A stretch of DNA of 64,000 bases from Methanoculleus sp. UBA374 (GTDB lineage: Archaea > Halobacteriota > Methanomicrobia > Methanomicrobiales > Methanoculleaceae), in NCBI GenBank assembly GCA_002508705.1, contig DAYL01000034.1, positions 62,001-126,000 on the forward strand. The letters run 5' to 3'. This document shows positions 60,971 through 64,000 of the stretch, one piece after another. The notes beneath the pieces are model-generated. The model searched no databases and had not been told where the DNA came from. It saw only the letters and a program-made list of their open reading frames with translations. A program made the position numbers and the translations under genes. Position 1 is the stretch's first letter. The number at the start of each line of letters is the position of its first letter.

Positions 60971-62170
60971 TCACTTCAGATACGGGACGATCGGTTCCAG
61001 GTCCCGGTAGCCGATGAGCCGTCCTGCCGCCCGATACTGGGACCGGTCGCCCCCGTAGACCACGAACGACCGGTCCGGGGTGTTGCCGGAGAGTCCGTTC
61101 CAGTAGGCGATCTCTTTAAAGAAGTCGGAACTTGCCGTTCGGCCCGACCTGATCTCGACCGGGACGGGGTCCCACCCCACATACTCGATGATGCAGTCGA
61201 TCTCGTGTCCGAGTTTGTCCTGCCAGAAGTAGAGGTTGGGCTCTCTGCCCCGATTGAACCGGAACTTCAGGAACTCGGTTATGATGAGCGATTCAAAGAG
61301 CCCCCCTTTGAGGGGGTGGTAACCGAGATCGTCGGCGCTCTGTATCCCGGCCAGGTGTGCGGCAAGACCGGGGTCCGTGAAGTAGAGTTTCGGCATCTTC
61401 ACGAGTCGCTTGTTGAAGTTTTTGTGGTGGGGCCGGACCAGGACAATCACGAGCGACGTCTCAAGAAGGGATAACCACTCTTTCGCCGTGTTGTGGGTGA
61501 TGCCACAGTCGTTCGCGAGGGACGAGTAGTTCACCACCTGACCGGATCGGTAGGCGCACATCTTCATGAACGTCTGGAACGTCGAGAGGTTCTGCACCTG
61601 CTTGAGAAGACGGAGATCGCGCTCGATGTAGGTCTGGATATATGATGCATAGAAGTCTGCCGGGTGAATACCGCTGTTGTAGAGGCGGGGGAAGAGGCCG
61701 GTGTAGAGGAGGTCCTCGTACCGTTCGGGCTCAATTCCGGCACGGGCAAGTTCCCTCATCGAGAGGGGGAGGAGTTTGACGATCCCGACCCGGCCGGCAA
61801 GCGACTGGGATATCCGTTCCATCATCAGGAAGTTCTGGGACCCGGTGAGGATGAACTGTCCCGGCCTCTGGTTTCTATCAAGGACGCCCTGAAGGTACGA
61901 GAAGAGTTCCGGGACCCTCTGCACCTCGTCGAAGATCGCTCCGGTCTTTTCGTAACGTGCGAGAAAACTGCGCGGGTCCTCCTCCGCGAAGGCCCGGGTA
62001 TCGGGATCTTCCAGTAAGATATAGGGCAATTTCGGGAATATCGACCGGACGAGCGTCGTCTTTCCCGACTGGCGGGGGCCGATCACGGCCACTGCCGGAA
62101 ACCCGAGGGCAAGCGACCGGACCTTCTCCTCCGCGTCCCGCCGGATCATTCCCCGTACCTGGTTGGACAT
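60971..62170 (-). CDS. ATPase with DUF4143 C-terminal domain
   Basis: A member of the common archaeal/bacterial ATPase family with an N-terminal AAA-type P-loop domain and C-terminal DUF4143. P-loop IGPRQSGKTTLVRSIF, Walker B GAIFDEVQRVPEL and the sensor FILTGSQNFLMM are clear. The DUF4143 part has GGLFESLIITEFLKF, LYFWQDKLGHEIDCIIE and PVPVEIRSGRT. The last motif is normally E-x-K; here R replaces the K, so nuclease activity is doubtful. I start at the ATG 62170; the frame is open 87 codons further upstream with no family resemblance. Confidence 0.8.
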   Translation of the reverse strand: MSNQVRGMIRRDAEEKVRSLALGFPAVAVIGPRQSGKTTLVRSIFPKLPYILLEDPDTRAFAEEDPRSFLARYEKTGAIFDEVQRVPELFSYLQGVLDRNQRPGQFILTGSQNFLMMERISQSLAGRVGIVKLLPLSMRELARAGIEPERYEDLLYTGLFPRLYNSGIHPADFYASYIQTYIERDLRLLKQVQNLSTFQTFMKMCAYRSGQVVNYSSLANDCGITHNTAKEWLSLLETSLVIVLVRPHHKNFNKRLVKMPKLYFTDPGLAAHLAGIQSADDLGYHPLKGGLFESLIITEFLKFRFNRGREPNLYFWQDKLGHEIDCIIEYVGWDPVPVEIRSGRTASSDFFKEIAYWNGLSGNTPDRSFVVYGGDRSQYRAAGRLIGYRDLEPIVPYLK

Positions 62171-62471
62171 ATTGTAAATTGTATTGACAATCTGTCCATA
62201 GAAATGTGCTCCGGCAAGAGTCAACGTTGAACTGCCGTTGAGCGAGTCGAGCATGCCTCGCAGGTGCCGGGTGATGTGGTCGTCCGGGAGAACGGCAACC
62301 TCAGAGCCTCCGAAGGACAAGAGAATACGATGTACATCATCCTTCCTGCGGTCCTCATGTCGACGATCAGAGTACCTGTCGCCAGCAGGCCGGATCGGAA
62401 TACCGCAAAGGCGCTCCTTGTCGACAACCACGGTCGACGGTCGGATGAAGATCGGTATATACCGTTCGCCC
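62171..62471. other. Spacer between VapC and the ATPase gene
   Basis: About 300 bases. The minus-strand frame of the ATPase extends through it, but without family features. I see no other gene. Confidence 0.3.
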
Positions 62472-62864
62472 CTAATACGTCCTGACCCTCAGCCCCGGGA
62501 CGCGGGTGAAGTGGTGGTCCCGGGTGACGATCTCGCCGTCGCCTGTGAGCGTGATCGCGGCGATCACCTCGTCGAAATCCCCGATCGGCCGACCGTTCTC
62601 CCGGAGTTCGGCAGCGAGCGTACCGAAGACTCGATACGTCTCATTCGTGACCGGGAGTTCGATCAGCGCCCGCACGATTGCTTCGACTTCCCGGAGGTTC
62701 TCCTGCACCGATGCCGAGAGGAACGCTCCGCGGTAGAGCTCGAGGATGTTGATCACCGTGGTTGCAAGGGGCAGCCCTTCCTGCTCCATCGCCTCGAGCG
62801 TTCTCATCGCCTCCGGGTCGTGCCGGATCAGGTCGATGAGCAGGGACGTATCAAGCGTCGGCAT
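62472..62864 (-). CDS. vapC: PIN-domain toxin (VapC-like)
   Basis: A 130-aa PIN-domain RNase. The catalytic acids are in TLDTSLLIDLIRHDPE (D4 or so), ELYRGAFLS, IGDFDEVIAAI and TRDHHFTRVPGL. It follows its antitoxin with an overlap of 14 bases. PIN toxins cut tRNA or rRNA when freed from the antitoxin. The family pattern (Asp, Glu, Asp, Asp/His) is complete, so the toxin is probably active. Confidence 0.88.
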   Translation of the reverse strand: MPTLDTSLLIDLIRHDPEAMRTLEAMEQEGLPLATTVINILELYRGAFLSASVQENLREVEAIVRALIELPVTNETYRVFGTLAAELRENGRPIGDFDEVIAAITLTGDGEIVTRDHHFTRVPGLRVRTY

Positions 62865-63090
62865 CGAAGTCTACCTCTCGCATCGAAGCCTTTCGCATCT
62901 CGCGCGAGGCTTCTGCGACCGAATCGGCCAGCGCGGTATTTGGTCCAAATTCTTTGAGAATTTCCGAGAGTTTCTTCTTCTGCGGGGTATACTTCAGGAT
63001 CACTTCGGAAAAACTCATGTTTGAAGGGCCTTTTAACCGCGAAAGCCTCTCGTATGCATCATCGCTGATACTGATCGTCCTGGTTCCCAT
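62851..63090 (-). CDS. vapB: VapB-like antitoxin (archaeal DUF217-type)
   Basis: A 79-aa antitoxin with the short beta-helix-helix DNA-binding opening TRTISISDDAYERLSRLKGPS, then SFSEVILKYTPQKKKLSEIL and an acidic C-terminus (REVDFDADA) that would bind the toxin. It overlaps the vapC start by 14 bases. Autoregulation of the pair is expected; I see no specific operator before it. The pair is intact, in contrast with the decayed HEPN module at 2.8 kb. Confidence 0.85.
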   Translation of the reverse strand: MGTRTISISDDAYERLSRLKGPSNMSFSEVILKYTPQKKKLSEILKEFGPNTALADSVAEASREMRKASMREVDFDADA

Positions 63091-63229
63091 ACCTGTGTGT
63101 GTGTATGTGCATGTATTTGGACCCTTTCATCGCCGGATCTCTTCCCGGCAATGCGCCGTGCGGGGAACGGGAACGGCGGGTATCCGACAGTTGGAGGTCG
63201 GGGTACCGTGAAAAGGCACCACTGCTCCC

Positions 63230-64000
63230 TCAGCACCGCACCAGGTCCATTCTCCCGATCAACACCCACCCGAGAAGACACGCAACCCCTACCGCCACGT
63301 TGATCGCCCCGAGGCTGAAGACGAGGTTGTTCCCGCCGAGGAAGACGAGGACCATCCCGACGCTGCCGAAGACGAGGGCGGAGCAGTTGATCAGGGCGGA
63401 TGCGGAGCCGGTGTCCCCCTTCTGCTGATCGAGCATGAGGAATGCGCCTCCGGGACGTACAGAACTTCCCATCAGGGACGCCGGGAGGAGAGCAAGAGCA
63501 AAAATCAGGGGGCCAAGGCTCCCGAAGAGACAGACAAGGACGCCTCCGGCGATCATGACGCCGAAACTGAACCCGACGATCACCCGACGGCTGAAGTGCC
63601 GGGAGAGCCAGATGTAGAGGAACGGGCCCGAGATCAGGCCGATGGCATTAAGGGCAAAGTAGAAACTGTACACCTGTTCTGAAAGTCCGAATCCTTTTTC
63701 GTAGATATACGACGAGGCGGAGACGAATGCGAGAGACGCGGTGCTCACGAGCGAAAAGACGATAAGAAGCGAGGCGAAACCAGGATTTTTGAGCACAACC
63801 CCGAGCCGGCGTACGGACTGTGCCACGGTGTCGGTACGCCGTGCGGGTATTGTCTCCTCAAGGAGAAGGCCGCCGATCATCGCGACGACCCCGATGAGTG
63901 CGAGTGTCACGAAAAGGCCCCGCCACGAGGTATAAGGAAGCATGAACGCCCCGAGAAGCGGGGCGACGGCGGGCGCGGTGACAACCATGGACTGGACGAG
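63230..64000 (-). CDS. MFS drug-resistance transporter (Bcr/CflA-like), 5' end beyond the window
   Basis: Only the C-terminal 256 residues are visible, from QSMVVTAPAVAPLLGAFML (helix 5 region of Bcr/CflA-type exporters) to the stop at 63230. Eight hydrophobic helices are recognisable, and the middle loop contains the short basic ARRTDTVAQSVRRLG. The frame is open to the window edge at 64000, so the N-terminus is cut by the window and not by a mutation. The substrate is unknown; relatives export chloramphenicol, bicyclomycin or cysteine. Confidence 0.85.
   Translation of the reverse strand, partial: LVQSMVVTAPAVAPLLGAFMLPYTSWRGLFVTLALIGVVAMIGGLLLEETIPARRTDTVAQSVRRLGVVLKNPGFASLLIVFSLVSTASLAFVSASSYIYEKGFGLSEQVYSFYFALNAIGLISGPFLYIWLSRHFSRRVIVGFSFGVMIAGGVLVCLFGSLGPLIFALALLPASLMGSSVRPGGAFLMLDQQKGDTGSASALINCSALVFGSVGMVLVFLGGNNLVFSLGAINVAVGVACLLGWVLIGRMDLVRC

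Noticed and set aside
62171..62431. 87-codon N-terminal extension of the DUF4143 ATPase
   Set aside because: The extension is basic and unlike the family; the ATG at 62170 starts just before the P-loop domain at the usual distance.

Overview
The window looks like chromosomal DNA of a GC-rich hydrogenotrophic methanogen of the Methanomicrobiales, most like Methanoculleus. The lines of evidence are a coenzyme F430 (cfb) cluster, a methanogenesis-marker-9 protein, a methanogen-type nif operon carrying nifI1/nifI2 and a GGAA-N6-TTCC (NrpR-type) operator, archaeal TATA boxes, a tRNA-Glu without an encoded CCA, an ADP-forming acyl-CoA synthetase and a DUF1724-type regulator. The species assignment is inference; no rRNA is present.

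Layout. 0.2-4.3 kb (+): an aminotransferase, a TauE/SafE exporter and two adjacent nucleotidyltransferase-HEPN modules, the first with a truncated HEPN gene. 4.3-15.2 kb (-): one long nitrogen-fixation unit in transcription order nifH-nifI1-nifI2-nifD-nifK-nifE-nifN-thioredoxin-like ferredoxin-AnfO-like-modA-modB-modC. It couples molybdate uptake to Mo-nitrogenase and has a double operator over the nifH promoter. 15.7-20.1 kb: acetolactate synthase large subunit, a PsiE-like membrane protein and a secreted beta-propeller protein with a Thr/Pro-rich linker. 20.3-23.3 kb: a more AT-rich, decaying accessory segment (frameshifted gene, winged-helix regulator and a relic of its tail, DUF3368 relic, CPBP protease) lying directly 3' of tRNA-Glu(UUC).

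23.5-29.8 kb (-): cfbA-cfbE-cfbD-cfbB (nickel chelation, F430 synthase, reductive cyclase, amidation), then ilvE, a terminator, and a separate lone NifD-like gene of unknown role. The reductase gene cfbC is not in the window. 29.9-32.9 kb (+): an overlapping run of a nuclease-like gene, methanogenesis marker 9, a CitG-like protein and DUF447. 33.0-35.1 kb (+): four tandem single-domain FAS1 (fasciclin) genes without signal peptides, each behind its own TATA box; a fifth FAS1 gene at 40.6 kb is a lipoprotein.

35.1-46.5 kb (-): an unusual MutY/Nth-like glycosylase, a 1282-aa RecB-nuclease/SF1-helicase fusion, a thioredoxin-NHL protein, a TIM-barrel protein, a UbiA prenyltransferase and a DUF1724 regulator. 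46.7-50.2 kb (+): secreted metallo-beta-lactamase/lamin-tail protein with DUF3006, an ATP-cone protein and a MATE exporter. 50.2-64 kb: PAS-GAF histidine kinase, an HdrB-like relic, Fe/Mn superoxide dismutase, a cellulose-synthase-like glycosyltransferase, ADP-forming acyl-CoA synthetase, an MFS exporter, an AIR-synthase-like relic, NudC-type Nudix hydrolase, an ATPase-DUF4143 protein, a VapBC pair and an MFS gene cut by the window edge.

The most interesting leads are the orphan NifD-like protein beside the F430 genes, the compact nif-mod operon with two overlapping operators, the cytosolic FAS1 array, and several gene relics recognisable only from frames that lack start codons.
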